Origin: Clostridiales bacterium
Lineage (GTDB): Bacteria; Bacillota; Clostridia; Clostridiales; Oxobacteraceae
DNA length: 64,000 nt
NCBI GenBank assembly: GCA_030016385.1
Contig: JASEJN010000004.1
Span: forward strand, 1-64,000
Direction: 5' to 3'
Position numbers and translations under genes: made by a program. Shown piece by piece: positions 18,536 through 29,488 of this stretch. Every line of letters begins with the position of its first letter. Position 1 is the stretch's first letter. The notes beneath the pieces are model-generated. The model had not been told where the DNA came from, did no database searches, and saw nothing but the letters and a program-made list of their open reading frames with translations.

Positions 18536-19111
18536 ATGTATAGATTTATAAGGAAAGTTCTCCTGCTATCTACTATATTTACAATAATGTTTATATGCAT
18601 TCTCCATGTTAAGTGGGCATATGCAGTATCTGAGCCTTCAGCGAAGGCTAAAGTGAAGATAGCAAGTACTGAAACGAAAAAGGTAAATTATAAAAAGAAA
18701 TATAAGGTTGCATCAAGAAGCGGTTCAAGTCTTAGTACATTTAAAAATGTGGGTAATGTAATCGATTATGCATGTAAATATATAGGTGCCAGATATAAAT
18801 ACGGTACAGCGGGACCTGCTGCATTTGATTGTTCCGGGTTTATTATGTTCGTAATGGGAAATTACGGTATATCGCTTCCACATTCGGTATACAGCCAGAA
18901 AGATTATGGAAAGACTGTATCCAGGGGTGACCTGATGCCAGGTGATCTGGTTTATTTTACTACATCCGGCAATGGGAAGATATCCCATGTAGGTATATAT
19001 ATTGGAGATGGAAATTTTATACATGCATCTTTAAAGGGAGTAATGATAAGCAACTTGAGCCAGAGATATTATAGCAGCCGGTATGTTACGGCAAAAAGAA
19101 TCATTAATTGA
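18536..19111 (+). CDS. NlpC/P60 family peptidoglycan endopeptidase
   Basis: Secreted cysteine peptidase that cuts wall peptides (gamma-D-Glu-diamino acid bond in the family). Signal peptide at the N-terminus (RKVLLLSTIFTIMFICILH), a basic linker, then the P60 domain: catalytic Cys in AAFDCSGFIMFV, His in GKISHVGIYIGDG, and a third polar His in NFIHAS. The frame extends to 18449, but ATG 18536 has AGAGGTG six bases upstream and starts right at the signal peptide, giving 191 aa. A structured leader precedes it. Confidence 0.93.
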   Translation: MYRFIRKVLLLSTIFTIMFICILHVKWAYAVSEPSAKAKVKIASTETKKVNYKKKYKVASRSGSSLSTFKNVGNVIDYACKYIGARYKYGTAGPAAFDCSGFIMFVMGNYGISLPHSVYSQKDYGKTVSRGDLMPGDLVYFTTSGNGKISHVGIYIGDGNFIHASLKGVMISNLSQRYYSSRYVTAKRIIN

Positions 19112-19138
19112 GGGGAGCAGTTTTTTGCTCTCTTTTTT
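19112..19138 (+). terminator. Terminator after the NlpC/P60 gene
   Basis: GAGCA at 19115-19119 and TGCTC at 19126-19130 flank a T-rich loop and are followed by TCTTTTTTA. Confidence 0.7.
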
Positions 19139-19253
19139 ATTTGGGAATATCAAATATAAAATATAATCCTTTTGCATGCGATTGCTGTTAAAAGAAAAAA
19201 TCATATGATATAATTGGTAATAAATGTTATATTCAGTGCGGGGAGGTTGCACC

Positions 19254-20057
19254 ATGAAATATATAAGATTTGAGTTTGAGGATAATGAATTTGCAAAACT
19301 CAATAGATATTTTATAAAAATGATCATTCCTTTTGTCATACTTGTAGTTTCGGCAGGGCTTTTATTATCCAAATTGATAATTATACCTGCCATGTCGGGA
19401 TCTTCAGCTATAGATGATAAAAGCACAATAAAATATATGAAAGTCAAGCCGAAGAAGTTTTATACTCTTCAGATGGGTGCGTTTGAATCGGAACAGAATG
19501 TAAAACTATTTGCAGACAGACTGAGAAAAAAGGGAATACCTTCCTTTATAAATATGGAAATGAAGTATTACCACGTTACTACATGCGCGGATGAAAATAA
19601 AGCGTGGGTTACAAAAAGGTTACAATATTACAAATCTCTTGGATATAATAGTATAATTAAAAATATGTCCATTAATGTAAAGGATTTGCCGGAAGCTCTA
19701 AAAAATGACCAAAAATGTGCTCTGTTTTATAGCTTGCTTAAGGTTACCGGCGATTCCATAAGTATAAATCAAGATGCATTAAGAGATTATGAGTCTAAAA
19801 AGACGGATGATAGAATTCTGAAAAGTAAATTATATGCATCGTACAGCAATATTGCCAAAATATACAATGAATATAAAAAATCATCGACATCTTTAGACTT
19901 TAAAGAAATCGACAAGAAAGTAAATGATCAAATAAGCTTATTCAGTGAAATAGGCAAGAATGGGGGAGTGGTAGATAAAATAAATATTGATGAGAAAATG
20001 ATGCAGATTATATATTATTACCGGGACATCGCTGATAAAGCTAACAGCCTGATTTAA
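19254..20057 (+). CDS. SPOR-domain membrane protein
   Basis: One N-terminal membrane helix (IIPFVILVVSAGLLLSKLII, about 24-45) followed by an extracytoplasmic SPOR domain (about 65-140) opening KKFYTLQMGAFESEQNVKLF. SPOR domains bind glycan strands lacking stem peptides at septa and spore-engulfing sites. The C-terminal 120 residues are helical without recognisable family. ATG 19254 follows GGGGAGGTTGCACC; an upstream in-frame ATG at 19224 lacks a binding site. 267 aa. Confidence 0.85.
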   Translation: MKYIRFEFEDNEFAKLNRYFIKMIIPFVILVVSAGLLLSKLIIIPAMSGSSAIDDKSTIKYMKVKPKKFYTLQMGAFESEQNVKLFADRLRKKGIPSFINMEMKYYHVTTCADENKAWVTKRLQYYKSLGYNSIIKNMSINVKDLPEALKNDQKCALFYSLLKVTGDSISINQDALRDYESKKTDDRILKSKLYASYSNIAKIYNEYKKSSTSLDFKEIDKKVNDQISLFSEIGKNGGVVDKINIDEKMMQIIYYYRDIADKANSLI

Positions 20058-20261
20058 ATGTTTGTGCCGGTTTTAAAAAATATATATTATGTTATTAACT
20101 ACGGCATGGTATTGTTTTTGCCTGCAGAATACAAAAAATACCATAAACCTTCAAATACTTGTATCATGCTTGATTAAATGATAAACTATTATGAGAAAAT
20201 AAATAAAAAACCCAAATTTTTATTATTTGGAGAATAATTATCTTCTCAGGGGGTAGAATCA

Positions 20262-20516
20262 ATGGTAGGGAAGGGCTATAAAAGTATAAGCAACCTGATA
20301 ATATTATTGATTATTTGCGGAATAATAGGCAGCTTTGCAGGGGATCTTTTAAAGCCTTATATACCGGGGCTGCTTTCTAAAAATTTTAATATAGGTTTTG
20401 GCCCTTTGCCGATAAACTTAAAGATATTAAGTCTGACTCTTGGTTTTTCACTGAATTTGAACTTGTTTTCCATGATCGGACTGGTTATTGCATTGATTAT
20501 ATATTTCAGGCTTTAG
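20262..20516 (+). CDS. DUF4321 small membrane protein
   Basis: 84 aa with two hydrophobic segments (NLIILLIICGIIGSFAG and the C-terminal LFSMIGLVIALIIYF) around a short loop with FNIGFGPLPINL. This is the pattern of DUF4321, which in Clostridia lies just upstream of radC or mreB. Function unknown. ATG preceded by AGGGGGTAGAATCA. Confidence 0.8.
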   Translation: MVGKGYKSISNLIILLIICGIIGSFAGDLLKPYIPGLLSKNFNIGFGPLPINLKILSLTLGFSLNLNLFSMIGLVIALIIYFRL

Positions 20517-20637
20517 GCAAGGTATATGGCTGCTTTAAAAGTAATATTGCATATAAGTTTTCAGGAAAAGCTGAATTTCAGGCTTTCCTGTATTCTAAAG
20601 CATTCAGGCATAGATATTTTTAAAATAGGTGTTAAGG

Positions 20638-21333
20638 ATGAATAGTTTAAGGAATAGTTTAACAATCAAAGACATGCCTGCTTCGGAAAGGCCTCGCGAA
20701 AGGCTATCGAAGTATGGAGCTGATGTATTGTCAAATTCGGAATTGTTAGCCATAATATTAAGAACAGGAAGCAGAAATGTTTCAGCAATTGACCTGGCAA
20801 ATAAGCTTTTGAAAGGTGAAGGCGGGTTAAGGCGCCTTTATGAGCTGAGTTTTGAAGAATTAAAGAGCATTGATGGCATCGGTAGCGCAAAAGCTTCGCA
20901 AATAAAGGCTTCACTTGAGCTTGGAAAACGCCTCAGGACTTTTAAGGATGATGTAAGCTTGTACATTAAATCTCCGGATGATATTGCAAGCATTGTGATG
21001 GAAGATATGCGTTATCTAAAGAAGGAATGCTTAAAACTTATAATGCTGAATACAAAAAACATGGTTATTTCTATCAAAGATGTTTCGATAGGAGGATTGA
21101 ATTCTTCGATCGTACATCCAAGGGAAATATACATAGAGGCCATAAAGAGATCAAGCTCCTCGATTATAATATGCCATAATCATCCTTCAGGAGACCCATC
21201 TCCAAGTAATGAAGATATAAACGTCACGAAGAGAATATATGAGGCAGGAAAAATTATCGGGATAGAACTGCTGGATCATATTATAATAGGTGATGGAAAA
21301 TATATAAGTTTAAAAGCAAAAAATATTATGTGA
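20638..21333 (+). CDS. radC: RadC family JAB-domain protein
   Basis: An N-terminal helix-hairpin-helix (SIDGIGSAKASQIKA, near 80) and a C-terminal JAB/MPN metalloprotease-like domain with the metal motif HNHPSGDPSPSNED near 180. Despite the DNA repair name its true role is unsettled. ATG 20638 follows AGGTGTTA at proper spacing; the GTG at 20629 is inside that site. 231 aa. Lies 31 bases before mreB, a conserved arrangement. Confidence 0.95.
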   Translation: MNSLRNSLTIKDMPASERPRERLSKYGADVLSNSELLAIILRTGSRNVSAIDLANKLLKGEGGLRRLYELSFEELKSIDGIGSAKASQIKASLELGKRLRTFKDDVSLYIKSPDDIASIVMEDMRYLKKECLKLIMLNTKNMVISIKDVSIGGLNSSIVHPREIYIEAIKRSSSSIIICHNHPSGDPSPSNEDINVTKRIYEAGKIIGIELLDHIIIGDGKYISLKAKNIM

Positions 21334-21340
21334 TCGATAA

Positions 21341-22402
<1,062 letters not shown>

Positions 22403-22417
22403 AAAGCGGGTGTATGT

Positions 22418-23284
22418 ATGCGCCGGATTCTACAGAACAGATTGCTTACCATAGTAATCGTACTTAGTTTGATATTTGTTGTTTTTATCGGACTTACCGC
22501 CACAAGAAGCGACAGGGCGGGCATATTTGAAGGTGTCGTGGGAGATGTGCTGAATCCCGTACAAAAGTATCTGTACATGGGCGGTCAGCGGATCAATAAT
22601 TTTTTTGAATTTATTGTGAATATTTCTTCAATCAGCAAAGAAAATGAAAGCTTGAAGAAAAAGGTAACAGAGCTTCAAAATTCAATGGCTGATTATGAAA
22701 CTATGAAGACCGAGAACCAGAAATTTAAAGATATGTTAAAATTCAGGGACGAAAATAAATCGTACTCTACGGTTGCCGCAAATGTTATAGGAAAGGGATC
22801 CGGTAACTGGTTTGATATAATCATAATAAATAAGGGAACCAACCAGGGTATAAAGAAATATTATCCGGTAGTCGCAGCCCAGGGGCTTGTTGGACAAGTT
22901 ACTAAAACAGGGCCCAACTGGTCAGAAGTTATGTCTATAGTCAATGAAAGCAGCAGGATCAGGGCGTCCTTAAGCAGGACGGATGAACAGGGTATAATAC
23001 AGGGTATGTCAGCTGTAAACGGTGAAAAAAATTGCAAAATAATGTACCTGAAAAGCGATTCCGATATTAAGAAAGGGGATTCTGTCGTCACTTCAGGCAT
23101 GAGCAAGTTTTTCCCCAAAAATATAATGATAGGTACAATTGAAGATGTAAGCGACGATAGCAATGAATTTGCAAAATCTGCCATAATAAAACCCAGCGTC
23201 GATTTTACAAAGATCAGGGAGGTATTTGTTGTGACGAATTCGATCAGCAAGGACGATTATCCCGATGAGGCGACTATAAAATGA
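22418..23284 (+). CDS. mreC: Rod shape-determining protein MreC
   Basis: Bitopic membrane protein linking MreB to the periplasmic synthases. Membrane helix at 9-28 (IVIVLSLIFVVFIGLTA), coiled coil near 65-105 (SISKENESLKKKVTELQ), then paired beta-barrels with VIGKGSGNWFD and GLVGQVTKTGPNWSEV. 288 aa, the family norm. Its last codon overlaps the ATG of mreD (ATGA). Confidence 0.96.
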   Translation: MRRILQNRLLTIVIVLSLIFVVFIGLTATRSDRAGIFEGVVGDVLNPVQKYLYMGGQRINNFFEFIVNISSISKENESLKKKVTELQNSMADYETMKTENQKFKDMLKFRDENKSYSTVAANVIGKGSGNWFDIIIINKGTNQGIKKYYPVVAAQGLVGQVTKTGPNWSEVMSIVNESSRIRASLSRTDEQGIIQGMSAVNGEKNCKIMYLKSDSDIKKGDSVVTSGMSKFFPKNIMIGTIEDVSDDSNEFAKSAIIKPSVDFTKIREVFVVTNSISKDDYPDEATIK

Positions 23285-23790
23285 AAAGGTTTGTTATACC
23301 GTTGATAATATTGATGCTCGTAGGAATACAGAATAGTTTGTTCGAGAATATACGCATATTGGGGGTAAAGCCTGATATCGCTTTAACATTTGTTATATGT
23401 TATACGCTTGTAAGGGGCAACCCGGAAGGTACTGTGGCCGGTATATTATGCGGCTTATTCGAGGATATTTTTTTTGCAGGTGCCTTTGGAATAAATTCCA
23501 TTGGATGCATGATTACTACATATCTAATCGGAAGTATGGAAGGCAACCTCTATAAGGATAATATATTTATTCCAGGCATATTTACACTCATTGGAAGCAT
23601 ACTAAAAGAATGTATCGTCATGCTCATGCTGTATCTTACAAGAAACAATATCGTATTGTATAGTGCTTTAACAAAGATAATAATACCTGAAGCCATATAT
23701 AATATGATAATTGTCGTACTGTTTTTTAAATTTGCGGCTAAAATAAGCAGCAGGTACTATATAATGAAGCCCGGCAATTTTATTTCCTGA
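23281..23790 (+). CDS. mreD: Rod shape-determining protein MreD
   Basis: Integral membrane protein with about five helices, 169 aa, with the family features KPDIALTFVICYTLVRG and GILCGLFEDIFF. It joins MreC in the elongation complex. Start overlaps the mreC stop by four bases, indicating translational coupling. Confidence 0.92.
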   Translation: MKRFVIPLIILMLVGIQNSLFENIRILGVKPDIALTFVICYTLVRGNPEGTVAGILCGLFEDIFFAGAFGINSIGCMITTYLIGSMEGNLYKDNIFIPGIFTLIGSILKECIVMLMLYLTRNNIVLYSALTKIIIPEAIYNMIIVVLFFKFAAKISSRYYIMKPGNFIS

Positions 23791-23804
23791 GAAGGTGTAT
23801 ATTT

Positions 23805-26333
23805 ATGGAGAAAAAGAAATATTTTACGAGGTATACAGCTTTATCTATAATACTCATCGTTATGTTTTCGGCTCTGTGCTTCAAGCTGGCTGACTTGCAG
23901 ATTGTGCATGGAGATGAGTTCTTGAAGCAAGCGCAGGATAAAAGCATAAGGGAAATTCCATATGAAGCTCCAAGAGGCGAGATAATCGACAGAAACGGTT
24001 ACAAGTTTGCAACGAATGTCCAGAGTTACACGATATTTATGATGAAACCTGAAGATGACAATAAAGATGCCGGATCAAAGAAGGAATCCGGCTTGAATGC
24101 TGCAATCAAAAATATGCTCGGCGCTTCAAACAAAGAAGCAACACAATCGGATGATAGCGGTAAACCAGAGTTAAATGATGTAATCGAAAGGCTGCTGGAT
24201 ATTTTAAACAAAGACAAAGAAAAGATAAATGATGATTTCCGCATTATATTAAAAACCGACGGCAGCGGTAAGACATATTTTGATTTCAATTTTAATAGTA
24301 CTGATGAAAAGGAAAGAGAAAAATCCGCAAATGATTGGATTAAAAAAAATATAGCTGATGAAAAAGTGAGCGAGAGCCTTACGGATGGGAAGATAAAAAT
24401 GACTCTGCAGCAGAAGGCTGAAAAGGCTTTCAATGAGTTGGTAGATGAATTTGATGTAAAGCCTAAGGATAAAAACCACCAGAACTTGAATTTTAAAAGG
24501 CAGATGGTGGTTGTGAATCAGATGATAAAAGACATGGGCTATCAGATGTATAAACCTGTTGAGATAGCATATGTAAGCCAGAGTACAGCATTTGAAATAA
24601 TGGAGAAAAGTTTGTATCTTCCAGGTGTCGATTACAGGCTCAAGCCTTTGAGGACATATCCTTACGGTGAACTGGCATCCCTTATAGTGGGGAGCCTGAG
24701 GAAGATTCCCGCAGAAAAGTCCGATGAATATAAAGCTAAGGAATATGATATCAATTCGGATTTGATAGGAAGGGATGGAATCGAATCCGCTGAAGAAGAT
24801 AAATTAAGAGGAACGAAGGGTAACAAGAGGGTAAGGGTCGATGCAAAAGGAAGAGTAACTGAGGAATTTCCAGTAAAGGATTCTATTCCGGGAAAGAACG
24901 TTATGCTTACAATAGATAAAAATCTGCAGCAGGTTGCGGAGAATTCCCTTGATAATGTGATGAAAGATCTCAGAACCGGTCAGGGCGGCCTCGATAAAAA
25001 GAAATATCCAAATGCTACAAGGGGCGCTGCCGTAGTCCTGGATGTAAAAACAGGCGAAGTCCTCGCAATGGCAAGCAGACCCGGCGGATACAACCCCAAT
25101 GATATGGCAGCCAACGGAAGCATAAATCAGAGCCTTTGGAAAAAGCTTTCGGGCGATAAAAGCCTCTATCCGGATATTAAAGATCCGGAGAGAATTCCAA
25201 AGCCGATGTTTAATTACGCAACCCAGGGAGCCGTGCCTCCAGGGTCGACATTCAAGATGATATCTGCCATAACGGGTCTTGAAACAGGGCAGATAACGCC
25301 TTATACGCGAATCAACTGCGTAGGGCAATACAGGGTTGTCAAAAACTTTACAGGCAACTGCTGGATATGGAATTATCATCCCGGAAGAGGGCATGGATGG
25401 CAGGTGCTGCGTACCGCTCTGGAAAACTCATGCAACTATTTTTTCTTTGATGTCGGACGGCGTGTAGGACTGGACAATTTGGCAAAATATGCAAAATTGT
25501 TCGGGCTTTCAAATGATCCGACAGGCATAGAGATCGCTGAAAGGCCGGGCAATGTTTCAAACGTCGAAACCGCAAAGGAAAAAGCCGTTGCCGTATCATT
25601 AAACGGCATACTGAGGGATATATGCGAGCCTAATTATGATCCAAAAATAGGAAAGTTTAATCCTACGCCGGAGCAAAAAACATTGATTGAGAACATGCTC
25701 AAAAACAATGACAGAAGCTATTCAAAGCTTAAGGATGCCGGAATAACCAGTGCAAAGATGAGAGACAGGATAATCCAGGGCGTCATTGCGGCTTATCATG
25801 ATTATAATAACCAGTGGCTTGCACTTAATGCTGCAATTGGCCAGGGAGACGATTATTTTACGCCGCTGCAGATGGCAAATTATGTAGCGACTATTGCAAA
25901 CGGAGGGGTGAGATTAAAGCCTCATCTTGTAAAGCAGATATTGAGCCAGAATGGTGAGGTATTAGATAGCGTCAAGCCGGAAGTCATGGAAAAAATAAAT
26001 CTTAAGCCTTCTACTCTGCCGGCGGTTATAGCAGGCATGAATGCTGTTACCGGCGGGGAAACCGGTACTGCTGTTTCTGCATTTAAAAATTTCCCAATAC
26101 AAACTGCAGGCAAAACAGGAACGGCGCAGGCAACAGGGAAAAGAGACGATTATTCATGGTTTGTAGGATTTGCCCCAGCCGACAATCCACAGATCGCCGT
26201 GGCGGTTACAATACACGAAGGCGGCGGACATGGAGGGGCAAATGTCGCAAGGGATATTTACGAATATTACTTCAAATTGAATACAGGCAATCAGGCTGCA
26301 AAGCAGACAACATCGCATGCAGCCACAAATTAA
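23805..26333 (+). CDS. mrdA: Penicillin-binding protein 2 (elongation transpeptidase)
   Basis: Class B PBP cross-linking lateral wall peptidoglycan together with RodA. Membrane anchor at 9-30, PBP dimer domain with EAPRGEIIDRNGYKFATN, and the transpeptidase with SxxK in PPGSTFKMI near 482, SxN in ENSCNYFF near 542, and KTG in AGKTGTAQATG near 770. At 842 aa it is longer than the usual 650-720 because of a charged insert in the N-terminal half (about 75-215, rich in Asp, Lys and Ser). Terminator follows. Confidence 0.96.
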   Translation: MEKKKYFTRYTALSIILIVMFSALCFKLADLQIVHGDEFLKQAQDKSIREIPYEAPRGEIIDRNGYKFATNVQSYTIFMMKPEDDNKDAGSKKESGLNAAIKNMLGASNKEATQSDDSGKPELNDVIERLLDILNKDKEKINDDFRIILKTDGSGKTYFDFNFNSTDEKEREKSANDWIKKNIADEKVSESLTDGKIKMTLQQKAEKAFNELVDEFDVKPKDKNHQNLNFKRQMVVVNQMIKDMGYQMYKPVEIAYVSQSTAFEIMEKSLYLPGVDYRLKPLRTYPYGELASLIVGSLRKIPAEKSDEYKAKEYDINSDLIGRDGIESAEEDKLRGTKGNKRVRVDAKGRVTEEFPVKDSIPGKNVMLTIDKNLQQVAENSLDNVMKDLRTGQGGLDKKKYPNATRGAAVVLDVKTGEVLAMASRPGGYNPNDMAANGSINQSLWKKLSGDKSLYPDIKDPERIPKPMFNYATQGAVPPGSTFKMISAITGLETGQITPYTRINCVGQYRVVKNFTGNCWIWNYHPGRGHGWQVLRTALENSCNYFFFDVGRRVGLDNLAKYAKLFGLSNDPTGIEIAERPGNVSNVETAKEKAVAVSLNGILRDICEPNYDPKIGKFNPTPEQKTLIENMLKNNDRSYSKLKDAGITSAKMRDRIIQGVIAAYHDYNNQWLALNAAIGQGDDYFTPLQMANYVATIANGGVRLKPHLVKQILSQNGEVLDSVKPEVMEKINLKPSTLPAVIAGMNAVTGGETGTAVSAFKNFPIQTAGKTGTAQATGKRDDYSWFVGFAPADNPQIAVAVTIHEGGGHGGANVARDIYEYYFKLNTGNQAAKQTTSHAATN

Positions 26334-26356
26334 ACCCGCACAGGGTTTATTTTTTT
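26332..26356 (+). terminator. Terminator of the mre-mrdA operon
   Basis: AAACCC-gcaca-GGGTTT hairpin followed by ATTTTTTT, overlapping the stop codon of mrdA. Confidence 0.85.
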
Positions 26357-26421
26357 CGCTTTTTTGCAGGAATTATAGAATTTATGAAGAAAATTTATAG
26401 GTATACAATGGAGGTATCAGG

Positions 26422-27045
26422 ATGAAAGAGCAAAATATATTGTTTAAAGGCACTAAAGATGGCGTTACGGTTGTAGTAAATGATGATACTGATTATGAAT
26501 TAATAAAAAAGGCAATCGACAGCAAAGTGCGTATTTCGAAAAACTTTTTTAAAAACGGCAGATTATTTATTGATTTTTCAAATACTCATATTGATAAAAT
26601 TGTTCAGAATAAGATTCAGGAACAAATTTTTGATGATTTTCAAATCACAATGGAAAAAGTGGAGAAGACGAAAGGCAGAATGTTTACCGGTATTTACGAA
26701 GGAAAGACGAAGTTTTTAAGCAGTACTATTCGTTCAGGCCAGCATATCGAATACGAAGGCAATATTGTAGTGATAGGCGATATAAATGCAGGAGGTCAAA
26801 TTACGGCAGAAGGGAACATAATCGTGCTGGGCTCATTGAGAGGTGTGGTACATGCAGGGTCATCAGGGAACACAAAAGCAGTTGTGGCTGCGTTTTCTCT
26901 CCAGCCTACGCAGCTTCGGATAGCCGATGTCTTTTCAAGGGCGCCTGATGGAAAGGCGCAAAAACCTAAGTGCCCAGAACTTGCAAGGGTTAAGGATGGC
27001 TGTATCGTTATAGAGCCATATGCACCAAATAAATTTTTTGATTAA
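26422..27045 (+). CDS. minC: Septum site-determining protein MinC
   Basis: Inhibits FtsZ away from mid-cell. The N-terminal domain (about 1-100) includes GTKDGVTVVVNDD. The C-terminal beta-helix (about 105-200) shows RSGQHIEYEGNIVVIGDIN and GGQITAEGNIIVLGSLRG, which bind MinD and FtsZ. 207 aa. ATG after AATGGAGGTATCAGG. First gene of minC-minD-minE. Confidence 0.96.
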   Translation: MKEQNILFKGTKDGVTVVVNDDTDYELIKKAIDSKVRISKNFFKNGRLFIDFSNTHIDKIVQNKIQEQIFDDFQITMEKVEKTKGRMFTGIYEGKTKFLSSTIRSGQHIEYEGNIVVIGDINAGGQITAEGNIIVLGSLRGVVHAGSSGNTKAVVAAFSLQPTQLRIADVFSRAPDGKAQKPKCPELARVKDGCIVIEPYAPNKFFD

Positions 27046-27086
27046 AAATTTTTTAAAGTTTTCGAAAAAGGTATGGAGGGATATAA

Positions 27087-27881
27087 ATGGGTGTTGCTTA
27101 TGTAATAACTTCCGGTAAGGGCGGAGTTGGAAAAACAACAACAACTGCAAATGTCGGTACGGCTCTTGCAAAGTTGGGCAAAAAAGTTGCAATTGTTGAT
27201 GCTGATACAGGACTTAGGAATCTCGATGTGGTTATGGGTCTTGAGAACAGGATAGTTTACGACCTTGTAGATGTAGTGGATGGAATTTGCAGATTGAAAC
27301 AGGCTCTTATAAGAGACAAAAGGTTTGAAGGGTTGTATCTTTTGCCTACGGCTCAAACAAAAGAAAAGACAGCTGTAAGACCCGAGGAGATGCAGAAAAT
27401 ATGCAATGAACTAAAAGAGGGGTTTGAGTTTGTTTTGATAGATTGCCCGGCGGGGATTGAAAGAGGTTTCGAAAATGCTATTGCAGGGGCGGATAAAGCA
27501 ATCGTAGTTACTGTTCCCGAAGTGTCAGCTGTAAGAGATGCCGACAGGATAATAGGAAAATTGGAGTCTAAGGGTATGACGGACCATGAGCTCATAATAA
27601 ACAGAATCAAGATTGATATGGCAAAGCGTGGGGATATGTTAAACATAGATGATATGATAGATATTTTATCCATAAAACTTTTGGGAGTTGTGCCCGATGA
27701 CGAAAAAATAATCATATCGACAAACAGGGGAGAACCTGTCGTGAACGATGAGAGTTCACAGGCCGGAAGGGCATACAGAAATATCGCAAGAAGGCTGAAT
27801 GGTGAAGATGTGCCTTTTATGCATATCGAATCCGAAAGAAGCTTTAAAAGTTTCATAAAGAAAGTATTCAATATAAAATAA
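27087..27881 (+). CDS. minD: Septum site-determining ATPase MinD
   Basis: Membrane-cycling ATPase that places MinC. Deviant Walker A SGKGGVGKTTTTANVG near 9-24, DADTGLRNLDVVMGLENR near 40, DCPAGIERGF near 118, and a C-terminal amphipathic membrane helix (SFKSFIKKVFNIK). 264 aa. GGAGGGATATAA precedes the ATG. Confidence 0.98.
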   Translation: MGVAYVITSGKGGVGKTTTTANVGTALAKLGKKVAIVDADTGLRNLDVVMGLENRIVYDLVDVVDGICRLKQALIRDKRFEGLYLLPTAQTKEKTAVRPEEMQKICNELKEGFEFVLIDCPAGIERGFENAIAGADKAIVVTVPEVSAVRDADRIIGKLESKGMTDHELIINRIKIDMAKRGDMLNIDDMIDILSIKLLGVVPDDEKIIISTNRGEPVVNDESSQAGRAYRNIARRLNGEDVPFMHIESERSFKSFIKKVFNIK

Positions 27882-27893
27882 GGGGGAAAAGAT

Positions 27894-28175
27894 ATGGACG
27901 TATTTAAATCCTTGTATAAGTATGGAAATGGCAGCAAAGACGTGGCCAAAGAGCGCCTCAAGCTGATATTGATACATGACAGAGCTAATATACCCCCGCA
28001 GTTTTTGAGTATGATAAAGGGAGACCTTATAAAAGTCATATCCGATTATGCTGAAATCGATGAAGAAGGCATTGAAATAACCATAAATACCGGCGGGGAG
28101 GGCGGGAGAAAAAGCAGTGTGTCCTCTCTTGTGGCAAGCATCCCTATAAAGAAGGTAAAGAGCATAGGAAAATAG
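27894..28175 (+). CDS. minE: Cell division topological specificity factor MinE
   Basis: Stimulates the MinD ATPase to create oscillation or gradient. 93 aa with the MinD-contact region KERLKLILIHDRANIPP near 22-38 and a C-terminal dimer part. Twelve bases after minD, preceded by AAGGGGGAAAAGAT. A hairpin form of the dispersed repeat lies 19 bases after the stop. Confidence 0.96.
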   Translation: MDVFKSLYKYGNGSKDVAKERLKLILIHDRANIPPQFLSMIKGDLIKVISDYAEIDEEGIEITINTGGEGGRKSSVSSLVASIPIKKVKSIGK

Positions 28176-28193
28176 ATAGCGATTTAAAGATAG

Positions 28194-28257
28194 ATTATGT
28201 TATTTTGAACACTCATTCGTCGTTCAAAATAACATAAGTTCATATTACGAATCGAAG
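28194..28257. repeat. Internally deleted hairpin form of the dispersed repeat
   Basis: TTATGTTATTTTGAAC at 28195-28210 and its perfect complement at 28222-28237 form a 16-bp stem with an 11-base loop, followed by the right terminus ATATTACGAATCGAAG. It equals the two tips of the 248-bp repeat joined without the middle. It lies between minE and rodA. Confidence 0.8.
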
Positions 28258-28341
28258 GTCTTTTAATTTGGCTGTAGATGGGAGATATTATTTATGCTAT
28301 AATTTTATGTGTATTTTATTCGCTTTTAAGGGGTGTTTGGC

Positions 28342-29478
28342 TTGAAATTCAATAAAAAACTTATTAAGGACTTTGATTTTGGGCTTCTGATAAATGTTCT
28401 TCTTATATGCGTCGAAGGTATTATTGCCATAAGCAGTGCAACCAAGGCTTTTAACGGCGGGAGCATGAAGTTTTTTATTCTTCAGATTATATGGATAATC
28501 CTCGGCTTGGCTGTCATGGCTGTAATTGTGTCCATCGATTATAATACCATTAAAATGTATTATAAATTTATTTATATTGCAAATGTCGCTTTGCTTTTAT
28601 TGCTGGTTGTTCTTAATAAGGTTACCAATGGTGAAATCGGAGGAGAAACAAATGGCGCAGTAAGCTGGTTCAGTATAGGCACTTTTGGGCTGCAGCCGTC
28701 TGAATTCATGAAAATATCGCTCATTATAGTCTTTGCCAAAAAAATTGAAGACTTTGAAGGCAATGTAAATAATATTAAAAACCTATCCATACTTTTTCTG
28801 TATGCTGCGATACCTCTCGGATTGATTGCAGCGCAGCCTGACTTAGGTACGGATATGGTTCTGGCAGCTATAATAATCGGAATGCTTTTTATGGCAGGCC
28901 TTGACCTCAGGATAATTTTTGGAGGCCTGCTTACAGGGGCAGCCAGTATATATGCAATTTGGAATTATACTAAATTGATAAGTGAGGAGCAGAAGGGAAG
29001 GATAGTTTCGTTTCTTCATCCTGAGCTTGATCCCTTGGGTACGAATTATCAGCCCAATGAGTCCAAAATAGCGGTAGGCTCTGGGCAGATCTTTGGGATG
29101 GGATTTGGAAATGGGTTGCAAAGCGGTGGGGATTATGTTTCATATGCATATTCAGACTTTATATTTTCAGTGATAGCTGAGGATTTCGGATTCATCGGGT
29201 CCGTAATCGTGATAGTCGTGTATATATCCTTGATTTTCAAGTGTATCGGCATATCCAGAATTGCAAAGGACAAATTCGGCCGGATGCTGGTGATCGGCGT
29301 TGCTTCCATGTTTATATTCCAAGTATTTCAGTGCATAGGCATGGCCATCGGCATTATGCCTATTACCGGGATTACTCTCCCGTTTATAAGCTATGGGGGG
29401 AGTTCGATGTTGACAAACATGATAGCTATAGGGTTAGTGCTCAATGTGGGGATGAGAAGGCATAAGATTAATTTCTAG
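28342..29478 (+). CDS. rodA: Rod shape SEDS glycosyltransferase RodA
   Basis: Peptidoglycan polymerase partner of PBP2. About ten membrane helices, with SEDS signatures [32 protein letters not shown] near 170 and [15 protein letters not shown] near 355. The frame opens with GTG at 28333, but AAGGGGTG overlaps that codon and is well placed for TTG at 28342, giving 378 aa. mgsA follows after ten bases. Confidence 0.95.
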   Translation: MKFNKKLIKDFDFGLLINVLLICVEGIIAISSATKAFNGGSMKFFILQIIWIILGLAVMAVIVSIDYNTIKMYYKFIYIANVALLLLLVVLNKVTNGEIGGETNGAVSWFSIGTFGLQPSEFMKISLIIVFAKKIEDFEGNVNNIKNLSILFLYAAIPLGLIAAQPDLGTDMVLAAIIIGMLFMAGLDLRIIFGGLLTGAASIYAIWNYTKLISEEQKGRIVSFLHPELDPLGTNYQPNESKIAVGSGQIFGMGFGNGLQSGGDYVSYAYSDFIFSVIAEDFGFIGSVIVIVVYISLIFKCIGISRIAKDKFGRMLVIGVASMFIFQVFQCIGMAIGIMPITGITLPFISYGGSSMLTNMIAIGLVLNVGMRRHKINF

Positions 29479-29488
29479 GAGGAGATTT

